Numbered from the stretch's first letter, positions 13,951 through 27,035 are shown. The stretch: DNA of 64,000 nucleotides from Fistularia commersonii (GCA_037954325.1 JBBMNZ010000001.1:22898258-22962257); one strand, 5' to 3'. Notes: generated by a model not told the origin, from the letters alone. Numbers and translations are program-made.

Positions 13951-16489
13951 CATAAATGATAAAACAACAAGGGATTTTTTAAATCACCTTCAAGTGTTTA
14001 ATTCCACTGAAATTATGAAATCATCTCATACACAGTAATGTGCTCACATCAAAGAAAAAAATCTATGAATCTGATTCGTGAAACTCTTTGTAAGACTTGT
14101 AATCCATCAATTTCTATTGGTTTTTTTGGAACTCTGTGTCCATAGTGCGCAGGTTAATATAAATCTTATTTATTAAGTCATGCAAATACTTTGCAAGCCA
14201 AACACCATTTTATCTCAGGATCCAGAAATGTGAGGTTGTTTGAGGGAGTTCATGCAAAATTGGAAGTCAGAGGCAAATTTGTTTTGTCTCATCACTTCAG
14301 GTACAAACATAACAGCATGATCCCATGTTGACATTACTTCTCCGCCATTATTCCGACTACTGGTACAAGTAGTCAGGTGAGAAGGCGTTTAAAACTCCAT
14401 CGTAAAGCCACATGCAACATGAAGAAAGATGGTTGGAGATGGAAATGCTTTGATTTTAATTTCATGTAAAAACTTTCTTTTTTAGGAATTTACTTAGTTC
14501 ATGGGCTGGAGGCACCAGTTTAGTTTGCTACAAAAACACATGCTCCCACTTTATGAATATTCTCCATCGACTCCTGTTTCACACACGCCACGGACATGAT
14601 CGAAATAGAGTGTGAAATTTCTGCTCAAACATTCATGAGGACAGACCTGCATTACATCACCTCTGTACCTCATTGTGGTGCTGTGAATCAGTACACGGCC
14701 GGAACAAAGGAAATGTACGGAGAGCTGAGCGGAGAAATAAAACAAAGAACAACAAATCGTATCTGAGCTAGAGAGGGGAGTGTTTGCGAGGAAGAGGGAG
14801 AGATACACGTGAAGAGGAAACACAGAAAGAGAGATGAAGCCGCATGAGTGTTCATCTTAGACCGCTGTCTCTTCCAGCTTGCCAGACATTACTTCACCAC
14901 AGCTTCCTTGCTAGCAGATATGACCTCACTCGCAGCACCCGTGCCATCAAGCATCAGCTAAAAGCAGCACAACGCTTTCATGCGAGGGGCTGCGCTCTTT
15001 CTGCAGCAACCTGCGCCAACCATACAAGCTGTTTCTTGCTTTTGATAAATCATGCAGTGTTTACTACTACACGAGGCAGAGAGGAGAAACCCAAATCCCA
15101 CAAACGCTTGGGATGATCCTAAATGCATTATTCATCACAGCTGAGGTTGCAGTGGTATGAAGATGTCTGGCTGGTGATACATCTATCTCTATACTCTCCA
15201 AGATATGGCTCTATTTACTTTTACATTACTTGTATCTACAATATATGTAGACCAAGCTTCATATTGCCCCTATGTGTAGCGTGTAGCTTATTGGTTAAAG
15301 CAGAGAAACCATTTTTTTTTTTCAAAATGCAACTTTTTAGTTCACACGTTCCATTTTGAGCCAAAATGTTCGGCAACCAAGTGCATGTTCGGATCACCTC
15401 GGAAGCCCACTTGACCCTTTGTAGTTTTGACGGTGACACAGTTTGCATGACCTTGTTTGTTGTCTCTTTTTCTGTCTTGCCATTCCAGTTCTCTCCGCTG
15501 ACCCACCTCTGGGCACGCATGTCTGCCAGACAAGCAAACACTCACTGTCAGTCATTTTTTTCGTCAAAAGCCCGGGAGCACTCCCTCGGGGCTGATGTCT
15601 CCAATTAGCCAACCGATCTCCCCGTCCTCCACTCGGTGTCCCAATGTGCATGTCCCACTTCTGGCTTCTCAAGTGACAGGAAACAATGGAAAAGAATGAA
15701 TTGGTAATATGATTTGAAGTAGTTTGGTGACGGGAATGGACAACTGGTGACGCAGGCTGTTCTGGTGTCCATCTCCAGAGACATACCATTTTAAAGTACA
15801 CACACTTTTTTGCACTGGCCGTGCGTGGAAATTTATGGTAACCTCAATCAGCATGGAAGCATGGAACACACACCATAGAAGAGTGTGTTGCAGGAGTGTA
15901 ATGACCTAGCATAGCAGCTGCCAGTAACGGCCAACTGGTGCATCACAGTGTCTGTGATGTGTATCTGTGAGGGTTCTGAGCCATGCAGGTCACGGTCTTT
16001 CATCACGGTCAGACCTTATCTTGGCAACTGGACTTTGTTTAGCTCCTCGAAAACATATCACAAGTCATCTGAGAGGCTTCTTCAGTTCAACTCCTCCCCC
16101 TACGACTGGTGAAAAATACTCATATATGGATACCGTGTCTGCAAATGGAGAAACCAAATAAAGCAAAATGCAAAATATAATTGTTTTACGCTGAGTTGCA
16201 TATTTATATTTGAGGGTAATACGGCAGAAATTACAATTAGGAGCCAGAGATTTATGGAATAATATTAATCTCAGGTATTGAACATACTCAGCACTTTCTA
16301 AAGTGACCCACACCTTGACACAACGGTGCTCAACAGCCTTGAGGTTGTGCACGTCCACATCCGTCATTGTAGGAAACAATTGCTATAACTCAGCCAAGCA
16401 GACATTAATATGAGCGGGTAGACAGCCGGACAAGACTGGGGAAGTCAGCAGTCACAGTGTGGAACCTGCGTGGCAATCGACGAGGAAAT
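13951..16489. other. Intergenic, no gene seen
   Basis: Unique-looking AT-rich DNA. No recognised transposon. Opposed open frames at 15236-15541 and 15394-15801 (-) overlap in different frames and have no domain. Confidence 0.5.
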
Positions 16490-16690
16490 AGACAAAGAGC
16501 TTTAAATAGCTTTGAGCTAATTAGGTATTGTGTTCCAGAACAAACAGAGGCAAGCATTAGCCTGAGCCAAAGGGTGTTTTCTACATCACAATTAGTGACA
16601 GGGGAAGAGAGCTTCCCAGATTCATCCTAATTACCCAAAGTTAGTGACCTCCTACTTAAAACCCAAGGTGGAAAAAAGAATGAATTTCCT
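16490..16690. promoter_or_regulatory. Candidate conserved non-coding/enhancer segment
   Basis: Repeat-free stretch with two TAATTA cores (16518-16523 and 16628-16633), a CAATTAGTGACA and an AACAAACAG forkhead/SOX-like run. No coding potential. Proposed on motif density only. Confidence 0.25.
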
Positions 16691-17200
16691 GTTTTGAAAC
16701 ACTCCTGCTAAAAAGATTCTCTGCAGTCACAGACATATCTTTACAACTGAGGTTGGCGTTGACGTGTTTATTCCGTCTCAGCTCATGCAGGTTATGGCTT
16801 TAAACGAAGTAGGATAAAGCAACATCATGATGTTTCTTTTTTCCTTGCAGTATTAAACGCTGAGTGATGGGTCTTACTGCCACTTTGTATGTACACCAAT
16901 CTCCAGTCACTTGAACTTTAGAGGTGTGTGTGTGTGTGTCATTTTAGTTAATTCGAAAGCTTTTAGCACCTATAGCAACATTCGGAGCCCGACACATTTA
17001 AAGGAGACCAAGCAACACATGTCACAATTGAATGATGGGCCGAGAACGGCGGAGGCTCAGCTTGTTGTTTGTGTGTAGACGCCGCAGTAGCATGCAAGAA
17101 CTGGGCGGACCCATTTAAAGGGGTCTGCTCTGTCACACTCCAGCTATCTTAGAATTCAGAGACTTACTTTGCTCTGCTGTGCCACCATAGGAAATGTAGC

Positions 17201-17201
<1 letters not shown>
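16691..17201. other. Intergenic, no gene seen
   Basis: Unique-looking sequence with a short TG run at about 16924-16940. Two near-identical blocks, GACACATTTAAAGGAG (about 16990) and GACCCATTTAAAGGGG (about 17108), are the only internal similarity noticed. Confidence 0.5.

Positions 17202-17248
<47 letters not shown>
17202..17248. repeat. (CA)n microsatellite
   Basis: About 45 bp of CA repeat with one terminal CG step. Confidence 0.97.
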
Positions 17249-17739
17249 TTGATCCTGACAGCTGTCTAGTAAGACATCTTGCCTGTCAGCCACCACTCGT
17301 GGCAACAAGACTGGGAGAGACCAACTGTAGCAAAGCTGTGAAAACTGTGCAGCCTCCCCCACCCTTCATTAGTTCCTTCCTATCACAAATCCTCTGCACG
17401 TCCCTTTGATTACTTGTGTGATCATCAATGCCAGACCAGCGTGCCATGCTGGTCCATTTCTGAGAGTTGCCAGAGGCTGTTCAGTCTGCAAACATGCTGC
17501 ACAACACAAATCTGCAATCAATTATAATATGCAACCAAAACATGCATTTAACGTGGAAAAATACAAAACAGCAATTTTCATCTATCACTCTAGTACAGGG
17601 ATTCGACAAATGTATCGCATGATATGATTGTGTGATGTTATGAAATTGCCCGCTGTCTGTCTAACAGCATTCTAGTGTTACTACTAGAAGCACTGCTGTT
17701 TCTCACTGTGGTGAACAGAGATTTGTTCTATTTGAATTC

Positions 17740-17955
17740 CATATAAAGACATACAACCATTCAAGCTCTCATTCGCACATCTGGACAATATTGGGTCTGA
17801 ACCTTCTGCGTGCTTTTTGGACTATGGGAGGAAACCGGAGGACCCGCAGGAACCCAATGCAATACGGGGAGAAAGTAGAGGCTTCACACAGAAACAGCCC
17901 CTGGGAATCCAACTGTGGACCTTCTACTTTACAGAAGCTCTGACCACTGCGCCAA
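17740..17955 (-). repeat. Family A repeat, minus-strand copy
   Basis: On the plus strand the reversed blocks appear in order: ATATAAAGACATACAACCATT, GACTATGGGAGGAAACCGGA, GCTTCACACAGAAACAGCCC, GGAATCCAACTGTGGACCTT and CTGACCACTGCGCCAAC. The last is the complement of the GTTGGCGCAGTGGTCAG head. The tail (3' half of the element) is shortened. Confidence 0.75.
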
Positions 17956-20629
17956 CTTTTGAATGATATGAAAACGATGACATTCATGTGCAATTGAAAA
18001 ACGCTTCAAACATTTCCGCATTATAGCTATTTGAAAATGTTTGACTAAATCAGGATTAATGTCGGTTTAAATATGAGCATGCTTGTTTGCTTTTCTGATG
18101 ACGGCGCAGCTTAATTGCAGTTAACAACATCCAGAATGACTGAAAACAAAGTTGTTATAAGTGGCACTCGTGGACTGCACTGATAAAACCAAACTGCTGT
18201 CCATTAAGGGGATTGAGAAGAGACTGAGAGGTTGTCAATTTGCCATTATAATGTAAGAGCCAGTCTCTTCATACCTACAGCAAGTTGCTATGGCACCCAT
18301 TTTGAAAAGCCCTCTTTCCACTTAACCTCTGTTATCCCGGCGCACGCCCCGATTTAACGTGCTCGCCTGTGTTTGTGCACCTGCTGAAGATAAAAGCGCA
18401 GTTGATGGTTCGGCCCTCTTTTGTAACGAACGAAGGAGCCTTTTTCCATGAGCGAACGTCGATCTGTTTCTCACACATCCGCTCTCCTGTCTATTATCAG
18501 CCGTTGAAACATCTTTGCCCGGCCAAATCATCATGCTCTCAAATGCACTTTTCCTCTCTTATGCTGAAAGAAACCAAACATTATCTCTGCTCGGAAACCC
18601 TCTGAAATGCCCCGCTCTGTCCTTTTCTGGCTTCACCTTTTGATACACTAGTTGGTATTCTAGATGGCACGATTTATACTTGGTGTAATACAGAAATGTC
18701 ATTCAGCGTCACGTGTCTCTGGGATATTACCATAGAAATAGAGGCAGGGGAATAAAGGGATCTCAATTCATGTACTGCATAAATCCAAATAAATGTGTGA
18801 GTTTCATGCACAACAACCCTGGTAATGGTTGTAATAAAAGTCATAAAAAGCTGTCCATTAGTAACATGCGGGATATAGATTGGTCCAAATAAATAATTTT
18901 CTATCATTGCTAAGCATATATTCTGAGGGGATTAAAGATATGTGCTGCGCTCATCGTTAATTTTTGTTGATTGTGTTTACATTCCCGGTTCAGGAGGTCA
19001 TAAGTCAGACTTCTAATGAAACAAACAAACACTTTGGTATATTTTGTACAACAGAAAAAAATCTATGATGTTTTAGTTCTTTGTACTTGCATTACTGCTG
19101 ACATACATGCACAAACACACACACATACATACAGTATATTTCTATATGTATATATGATTTGATTTATTATCTATTCTGCTTAATCTGCAATCAGGGTTGC
19201 AAGGGTGGAGGATGGGGGGTGAGGGCGGTGCCAGCTGTCATTTGGCAAGAGAAAAGGTTAACTATTTACCCCATGTACTATATAGAGACATAAAACCATT
19301 CCCCACTTCATTCAATTGTCCAATAGAGACAAACCATCTCTATATATTTTAATTTCCTGCTGTGGATTCTAGAGGTAAAGACAATCAAACGGTTTGGTGA
19401 AGACAGGTTAAGATATGCAAAGTTTACTAAGTTGACCAATGGCAAAGAAAACATTGGGCTAAGCTAGCCTAATGTACATACAATCAACCTTGAATATGAC
19501 ATTTGACGACGCATGACTGTTGTCGGTTCTTGGGTCTGAGATCCACATGAATGCCCAAAAATAAAAAGTTACCGCAGTATTATTCCCTTCCCTGAGAGAA
19601 CGTGCAGGTACACAGTGGACCACGAGAGGAACCTAGGCTTTTCCTCCAAGCGCGAATTGCATGCAATATGCTCAGATAATATTTGGCAAAACCCAAGACC
19701 GGTTGATCGGTAAAACACAAGCTACATTAGAACAACTGATATCATAATGATGATCATCATAATAAAAGTGCTTGTCTTGGTTTGGTTAGTCCACTATTGA
19801 ACTATGAATCTGCCGCAGCTGTAGACGTAGATGGGATTAGATTCGCTCGTTCCTTATTCTTTGTCTCATTGTGTTCTCATCAGAGATGATCGGTGTTGTG
19901 ATAAAACTGAGATAAAGTGTGCAGCTCAGGCTCTTTTTCCGTTGATTTTTGGGATCAGTACGTCACTGGAATTATTTTTGTTCAAAAAAATGCTATATTC
20001 CATCATTTCCAAAATAAGTCGGCACAGCAAATGACGTTTTTTTTTTTTTTTTTTTCTCTTTTCCAAGTTATTGAGACTTGACAGAGCTGTAAAAATTTGG
20101 GAATTCAACACACACACAAAAAAAGCCGTTTGATCTCCAGTATCCCCCTCTGCTCATTTGGACCATGGCTTAACCAAGCGAAATGAAAAGCAACACTATC
20201 TCATTGTTTCAAAAGCAGATTATCTGTGACTTCAAAACCCCCTACTTTAGGCAGTGCAACACATTGCCGCGCTGCATCCAAACCACCGCTCTGTTCCACG
20301 CTATAAAAGAGTCGGAGAGAAGAGGGTGCATTAATCTCTTTCCCGATGCAAAACCACTGGAGGAATGTTGAATCCGCCGGATTCATTTTGGAGAATGATC
20401 CGCGGCCGTACGCGCTATCAGTCTCGGTCCTTGTATATATTAGATGATGTGAGTCACGCTGTGTGTAAAGACGGGAGTGAATGTGAGGCACATCGTCATG
20501 GGAGTGTGACTTCAAATTTGCATGTGAGAAAGTGTGCCGTCGTGTGCGTGACACACCGGACACATCGGGCCCTGGATGCACTGCCATGAACTTTACAATT
20601 AAACATCTTTCAGGGAAGTTATTTGGAGA
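17956..20629. other. Intergenic, no gene seen
   Basis: Unique-looking AT-rich DNA with small CA/TA tracts at about 19110-19160 and a T-run at 20037-20055. No domain-bearing frame was found. Confidence 0.5.
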
Positions 20630-20822
20630 TGGAGTGAATGGTATGGTTGTATATCTCTGAATGACAGGGTGAATGGTTGTACGTTTCTATATGTGGCTCT
20701 ATGATAGACTGTCGACTGGTTCGGGTGAACCTCGCCTCTCACTCGACGAGAGCCGGGATAGGCTCCAATACCCCCATGATCCAAAGTGCAAGATAAGCCA
20801 TATAGATAATGAATTAATGACT
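20630..20822 (+). repeat. Family A repeat, 3' half only
   Basis: Blocks GAATGGTTGTACGTTTCTAT, GATAGACTGTCGACTGGTTC, GGGTGAACCTCGCCTCTCAC and GAGCCGGGATAGGCTCCAAT, then a degenerate AATGAATTAATGACTG tail. The tRNA-like head is absent (5' truncation, as usual for retroposed copies). Confidence 0.75.
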
Positions 20823-21072
20823 GAATATATGATTAGCATGCTCATTTGCTCAAGACATGCAACTGCACATCTACATCTCCGAGATGCTATTTTGATGATG
20901 GTGACGGTTGTTGCCAACCGTTTGATTTAATTGAGATTTTTTTTTTTAAGTTGTATTAGCAGTGATCAAAAAGCCTGTAGTAACTCCAAATTTCCAAACA
21001 TTGACATTCCTAATATATGATGTATTACTTGTTTTGAGGCCAAAGTTATGTTTTTATGGCACCAATGTAGTA

Positions 21073-21556
21073 CAGGGGTGGGCAAACCTTTCGGCTCAGG
21101 GGCCGCATTGACTTTTAAAATTAAACAGACGGGCCGGGTCAGCACGTCATACGATGCGTATAAAACAAAATGCTTTTGTTAACAGTACATAACAGAGTCG
21201 TCTGATATTTGCTTTGAAAATAAAACTAGCTTGGTTTTGAAGGCTCCTACGTGTGTTTGCATTTCATGCACAGACCGGTTTTTCCCTTGTAGCTTCAGCT
21301 CATTCACGTGTGTCAGTATGTCCACAGTAAAGGCTAAATCACAACGCTAATCTGTGTCGTTCAACTCAGGAAAATTCTCGAGTGTTCTCAAGTAGCTCCA
21401 AAAATGAAATAATCTCCTGTTTGAGCACCCACATTCATCGATCCAATCATTCAATCATTCACATCAAGTATGAATTCTGTACAAATCTTTGGCGGACCAG
21501 ATTAAAAAGACCAACGGGCCGGATGTGGCCCGCGGGCCTTAGTTTGCCCTCCCCTG
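21073..21556. mobile_element. hAT-type DNA transposon fossil, internally deleted
   Basis: The left end CAGGGGTGGGCAAACCTTTC and the inverted right end (CAGGGGAGGGCAAACTAAGG when reverse-complemented) are terminal inverted repeats of the common vertebrate hAT class. The flanks ATGTAGTA (21065-21072) and CCGTAGTA (21557-21564) match at 6 of 8 positions, as an old 8-bp target duplication would. Subterminal GGGCCGGGTCAG and GGGCCGGATGTGGCCCGCGG fit the same group. On the minus strand about 21250-21350 a decayed frame reads LAFTVDILTHVNELKLQGKN, like the transposase-derived part of GTF2IRD2-type hAT proteins. At 484 bp it cannot encode a transposase. Confidence 0.85.
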
Positions 21557-22479
21557 CCGTAGTATGTGCACTACCCCTTCTGATGTTAAAAGGATATCTG
21601 GTGCAGCGTGTTGTTATACACTGTAGCACTACACACTCTCAGGGCTTAAAAATAGGTCTGTGATGACAACATCTCAAATCAGCTGAATTACTTATAGCTA
21701 TGTTTTTTTTTTCCAAATGGTGGTGTGCAATACATACCAGTGTTCATACTATATTCAAAACTGGTAACTGCTACAAAAATACAGTACGGGTTGGACTATT
21801 TAATACTCTTATGGAATGTGACTTGCCATGTTGAAGACTGAGACAGGGATTATGTCGTTAAGAAAAAAATCCAATACTCTGGTGTAATTATATTTTCCTG
21901 AACTGGTTTTAATAGGAGTTAAAATTACCTTGCAGCTGTGGATCTAGGAGCATCCCGCAATTAGTAGTTGAATGCATCTTTCCCCTGAAACTAGGAGCTC
22001 TCACTGCAATGCTCAAAAAATGTCCATATTGAGATTTCCTAATGTTGGTGACAGATCTGTCACTTTCTTTGTTCCACAGGAGGAACTGAGAGCCTGCCTT
22101 GCATGATATATGAGCGTTTTCGTCTCTGCACTCAGCCTCATCTGTCCTGTTATACCTCCTGCATACCATCTTAATATCATCTGATACATTGCCGCACAAT
22201 TCTGCTGTGTCACTCCGTCTTGTTGCCACAGGGTTGCTGCCTCCTCCCGCCTCAGTAACAGATACATCTTTATTCAGAGTTGTCCCCTCACAGGGGCAGA
22301 GCATCAATCCGCTTTGTGTCTGCAGCCTCTGCCTCGCGGTGGCTTGCAGCTCTGGTTTTTTTTTTTTGCCTCCCTGGGTGGGGTCTGATTATTGACTTGT
22401 CTGTGGCTTTGTTTTGGCTGACAATCCCCCCTCTTTTCCCTCTCTGCTCTGAAATCATGGCCCATTTACTCTAACCCAA
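21557..22479. other. Intergenic, no gene seen
   Basis: Mixed sequence. The minus-strand frame at 21909-22307 (132 codons) has no recognised domain. It could be a worn coding remnant but nothing supports this directly. Confidence 0.45.
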
Positions 22480-22830
22480 TTATTATTGAAGCCCGGCTGA
22501 GCAGAATGATAGATGGTAGCTTGTTAGAGCTAAACTGACGCTGACACACAAACTGGTCACACCGCCGCTGTCGTAAAGGCAGAAATCACTCGCGCGCACG
22601 GCCACGGAAATTATCCGAATTTATTTCAATGGCAAATTTATTAATTAACACGGTGGTGTGAGGCTATAAAACAAGGATGTGGGGATGAGCGGCTTAACTA
22701 ATTGGGCAGTGAGTGTGAGGGCTTGTGTTTTATTGGGCGTGCTTTGTTTCGCCACGGCTCATAACTCACAAAACAAAGAGGACAGAAGATGAGATTTAAC
22801 TTTGGAGGATTTATGTGCAAAGAAAGGCCT
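22480..22830. promoter_or_regulatory. Candidate conserved non-coding/enhancer segment
   Basis: Repeat-free, with CCAATTATTATTG, a palindromic TTAATTAA (22641-22648), TAACTAATTGGG and TTTATTGGGCG, alternating with GC-rich pieces. This is the texture typical of vertebrate developmental enhancers. No coding frame. Conservation cannot be seen from one sequence. Confidence 0.3.
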
Positions 22831-23049
22831 GAAAAAAGCATCAAAGCATTCAAATCCAAATGCGGCACGTGCAGCGTGACCGAGAATTTGTGACGTGTGT
22901 AGAATGTGTCAAAGTAACCCGTGGCAAATGATTCCTCATGGGGCCAAAGAGGAGAACCAGTCGACGAATCGTATTCCTAAGGTGAGCGGAAAACATGTAA
23001 GTTCAGCACAGACTGGAGAAATCCCATTATTACTGCACCTACGCGTCAA

Positions 23050-23170
23050 TGAGAGTGTGAATGAGAGAGTGCACGGTCGGATGTCCCTATACACGACCAT
23101 ATGGGCGTCTATATGCCCCTTTTTGTAATCCTGCAATTGACTGGCGTTCTATCCAGGGTGAAACTCAAAA
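23050..23170 (+). repeat. Family A repeat, 3' fragment
   Basis: GAGAGTGTGAATGAGAGAGT, GTCGGATGTCCCTATACACG and CAATTGACTGGCGTTCTATC followed by CAGGGTGAAAC correspond to the tail half of the family. Head and centre are missing. Confidence 0.65.
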
Positions 23171-23349
23171 TTATACTCAAAATTAAAGTGGAAAAACACA
23201 TACGGCTGATCCAACTTTGATGTGATGGCCTTAAAACAAGTCAAAATGAATCAGTGTTGCTTCCTAAGTGGACAGTTCAATTTCACGGAAGTGTGATTGA
23301 CTTGGAGTTATATTTTGTTGTTTACGGGTTCCCTTTATTTTTTTGATCA

Positions 23350-23350
<1 letters not shown>

Positions 23351-23422
<72 letters not shown>
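23351..23422. repeat. (TA)n(TG)n compound microsatellite
   Basis: About 15 TA units run directly into about 21 TG units. Confidence 0.97.
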
Positions 23423-23425
<3 letters not shown>

Positions 23426-25160
23426 ATGTATATGTATGTTTGTTGTGTATTTAATTGTCCTTTATCTAAAGTATCAAAAGAAATGCTTTGCTTGATTCAT
23501 AAGTGAAGAAATGAGTGTCTCACCTTAAATGAGGGTCTAGAGGACAGAAGTACATTTAACGGTTAAAACTGTATCATAATTAGGCCTTTAATTTCAAACG
23601 AAATATCACAATCACTGCCCAACAAGCATTACTTGTGAAAACAAATGCATTTGATTTGTGGTCTGCATTACAGAAAAAGGACCGAACTGCTCGAAATGGA
23701 TTTCGGCCTTTATGTACTACGGCTAAACGTGTTGTTGGGTTGAACACGTTTCCAGGGTTGAAAGAAAGCCCGTGCAGACAAAGTCCAAAGTATAATAGCT
23801 TCTTCCAATCAGTCTGTTTCTCTGAAGCTCTCCTGATTGCACTGCACATGTTAAAGAGATTGCTGGGCTGCGTTAATCCTATTGGATGATACTGAGTGCT
23901 TGTTGAACTCAAATGCACCGAAACTACACAATGACCTTCTCCCCACCTGTTATGCATACACTCTCACAGCTACACTGCTGCTCCTATTACCCGATGGTGT
24001 GTTTTTTGCATGAGGCTCTAACGCTATATTGGTAGATCCCAAGAAAAGCACTGATGATCAATATTATCTTCATGAATACCATTTGTTTGGCAGTCAATGT
24101 GAAACATATCTATTTTTGGGCATATTGTGTAAGAAAAAGAGAACAAGTGGCATTTTTTTCTACTGATCCAGGGATCTGATCTAGGATTCTTGGGAGAAGT
24201 TGTGCTGGGTCAGAAGTCAAATACAAGTTTCTCCCGAACTATTTTTCATTCAAACATAACTTTCCAATATTTTTCACCTTTTGACACAACGTGAAATAAG
24301 TTGGGCTACTAATTCCGCACCTCGCTGGGAAGTGTCTACTTTTAATTTTGAGTGATATCAAGTGTAAAATCAACCATAACTTGTGGTACATGTCCCTGAA
24401 TGCCATTTTTTTTCTTACATTATCCAAAAAAATCTAAAATGCAAAAATATGTGTCCTTCATTAGGAAAAATATGCTAGTGCTTTCTGTCATTGCAATGTT
24501 CTATTTTTTTTTGGCCATTTTTTAAGTCTAAGAAAACAAGAGAAATATATCTCTCTGGTTGCTGGAATCTTGATTGAATTGAAAATGCAGCAGCTAATTC
24601 TTCAATCATTTTTTTATATTCAAATTCTTAAGCTGCTTTCTCCACTCATTAACGGCATAAGCGCGTCGGTGCAAGCGCCCTGGGCCATTTCCATTTGACT
24701 GACGTATTCATTGGAATCTGTATATCACTGTCTCCGGGGACAGGGGTGATGGAGGGCTGATACAGTAGGTGCAAGGAACACGAGCGGCAAACCGTCTCCC
24801 GGCTCAATCTCACACTCCGGGACTGGACGTGGAGCGCTGCCTGCATGTCAATGAGCCGGATTCCCTGTTAACCGAGCGGGTGCATAGGGTCTCTTCTCTC
24901 ACAAACACTTGCTGCCAGCTGCACCCTGAATGGGCTGCTCTGAGGGTGTGTTTGTGTGTTAGCAAGCAAGAGGGTGTTGGCTGGGGGTGGGAAGATGGGG
25001 AGAGAGCTCTTGAGAGGAAAGGCTGTAGTTAACCCCATGCACATGCCTGTCTTACAGCCTGCTGCTTTGAGCAGCAGACAGATCATTGAGAAAAAGATCT
25101 ATTTTTAGACATGAAATAGGGAGGGGATAAGCACAAGTGGCGTGCATGTGGATGTGCGCA
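23423..25160. other. Intergenic, no gene seen
   Basis: AT-rich unique-looking DNA up to about 24.6 kb. 24650-24900 is GC-richer (GGACTGGACGTGGAGCGCTG region) and repeat-free. No convincing gene. Confidence 0.5.
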
Positions 25161-25163
25161 TGT

Positions 25164-25196
<33 letters not shown>
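25161..25196. repeat. (TG)n microsatellite
   Basis: TG repeat of about 35 bp with a TCTG interruption near the start. Confidence 0.95.
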
Positions 25197-25322
25197 GCTC
25201 CTTGATTCTATGGGTGAGCATGATGCGCAGTGATATTCTATTCCAAAACAGTGTCGCAGAAGAGGCACAAGCTATCCTACACTTCACACACAATCAAATG
25301 AGCCACACATGAATTCTAGAGG

Positions 25323-25342
25323 AACGCACGCACGCACACACA

Positions 25343-25424
<82 letters not shown>
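25323..25424. repeat. (CA)n microsatellite
   Basis: An ACGC-rich start followed by about 85 bp of pure CA. A shorter interrupted CA tract lies at about 25482-25515. Confidence 0.97.
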
Positions 25425-25425
<1 letters not shown>

Positions 25426-26115
25426 CTGGATATCATTCTATTGTGCTTGCAGATAGGCCTGACAGTGGTGTTGCATTTACTTCACACACATACACACACA
25501 CACAAACACACAAATACAACCTCCCTAGCAACAGGACACGTGATGCTAGTATTGTATGCCCAACCTTTTCACATTCTCTCTCTGTCTCTAATCCATGTCT
25601 CTCATCCTGACAGGTGCCAGCGGCTGGTAAACCAGGCTGCAGATTGATGATTAGAGTGGGCAGAATGGACACATGGACTGGTACCAATCTGAGGTCATAT
25701 GAAAGTCTGTGACTGCTGCAAATGAAGGTTTTGGTCAAGTGCAACTAAAGCAAAACATTCAAGGCTTCATGGGCATGAGTGCCATCTGAATATTTTTGAC
25801 GCTTCTATACAGGAGAATAATTTACCATATGTACCTTTGTTTTTCTCAAGAAAGAGGTGGAACCACACTTCAAGCTTGAGTATGTTACTAACTAGAATGG
25901 ATCTGGTGGAAATGAGGAGGTGAATGAATCCGATGACAGTGTATGTCCACGTCATGTGTAAGTCGTGGCTGAAGGAAGCACTGAAAAAGCCAGCGGGCTG
26001 TAACGTGGGAACGACCGTGAGTTATTTTGATGAATTTAGAATCAGAAGAAGAAAATAGAAAAACATTAACAGCAGAAAACAAAAACCAAAGCCAGTAAAA
26101 AATGCATATAACATA
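25425..26115. other. Intergenic, no gene seen
   Basis: Unique-looking sequence. No domain-bearing frame and no recognised repeat beyond the short CA tract. Confidence 0.5.
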
Positions 26116-26254
<139 letters not shown>

Positions 26255-26659
26255 GGATAGACTTTGGTGTATCTTGCTGTATCATAAACAAATAGGCTAT
26301 TACCCTATCTGCTGTCTCCAGAAGATAACAGATTTAGACAGCACTTGCCCTGCGGTATGTAAGATTTAAAACCATGCCTTGGATTCAGAATGATATATAA
26401 AGACTATGTTGTGAACAGTTCAGAGAGATATTATTTAATTCTGATTGGACCACGCCAAGAACTAAACCGGCCGCAATTTCAGGAAAGAGACATTACTACA
26501 ATCTTAAATATGTTTTGTTGGCCTAATCAGAACCGCAAAAAAAGAAATTGCCATCCAGTATCATTGCAATTGGAACCAATGTGTCCCAGAGATTTGCAGG
26601 ATTCCTTCCTGCATGTACCGTAAGGATGTGCAGAAATCTTGTGTTTCTGCCATGGAACA

Positions 26660-27035
26660 AGTGGATAGATGAAAATGAATATTGTTACTTCTGGTCAGCA
26701 TTGTGGGTCAGAAATGAAGGTGATTTCCAACAGGATGAAAGATCATTTGAATGCTTTAGAAATGTGGATGTATGGGAGGATGCTAAAAATTGCTTGTACG
26801 CACAGAATCACCGTTCAGGGAAAATCAATCCCAAACAAAGGCCCTTCAAGATCATCCAAATGAAGATATTGAAATTTTTGGTCCACTTCACCAGAAAGAA
26901 CGACCATCCAAAGACAATCCCTCGATGGATTCTTTGAAGCTCAGCGAAGATGGGGAAGACCAAGAATGTGGAAAATATAACAGCCAATGGATCAACCTCC
27001 GCTGAGTGACTGAAGAACTGAGGCATCCGAACTTT
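26660..27035 (+). pseudogene. LINE (non-LTR retrotransposon) C-terminal remnant
   Basis: Three reading frames in succession carry pieces typical of the C-terminal end of LINE reverse-transcriptase polyproteins. LNALEMWMYGRMLKIA (about 26749-26796) corresponds to the usual 'FEMWCYRRMLRIS' block. LKFLVHFTRKNDHPKTIP (about 26868-26921) corresponds to 'LxFFGHVxRxD'. EAQRRWGRPRMWK (about 26936-26974) corresponds to 'GRRGRGRPRxxW'. The frame changes and stops show a dead copy. The RT core is absent nearby. The clade cannot be settled from this piece. Confidence 0.65.
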
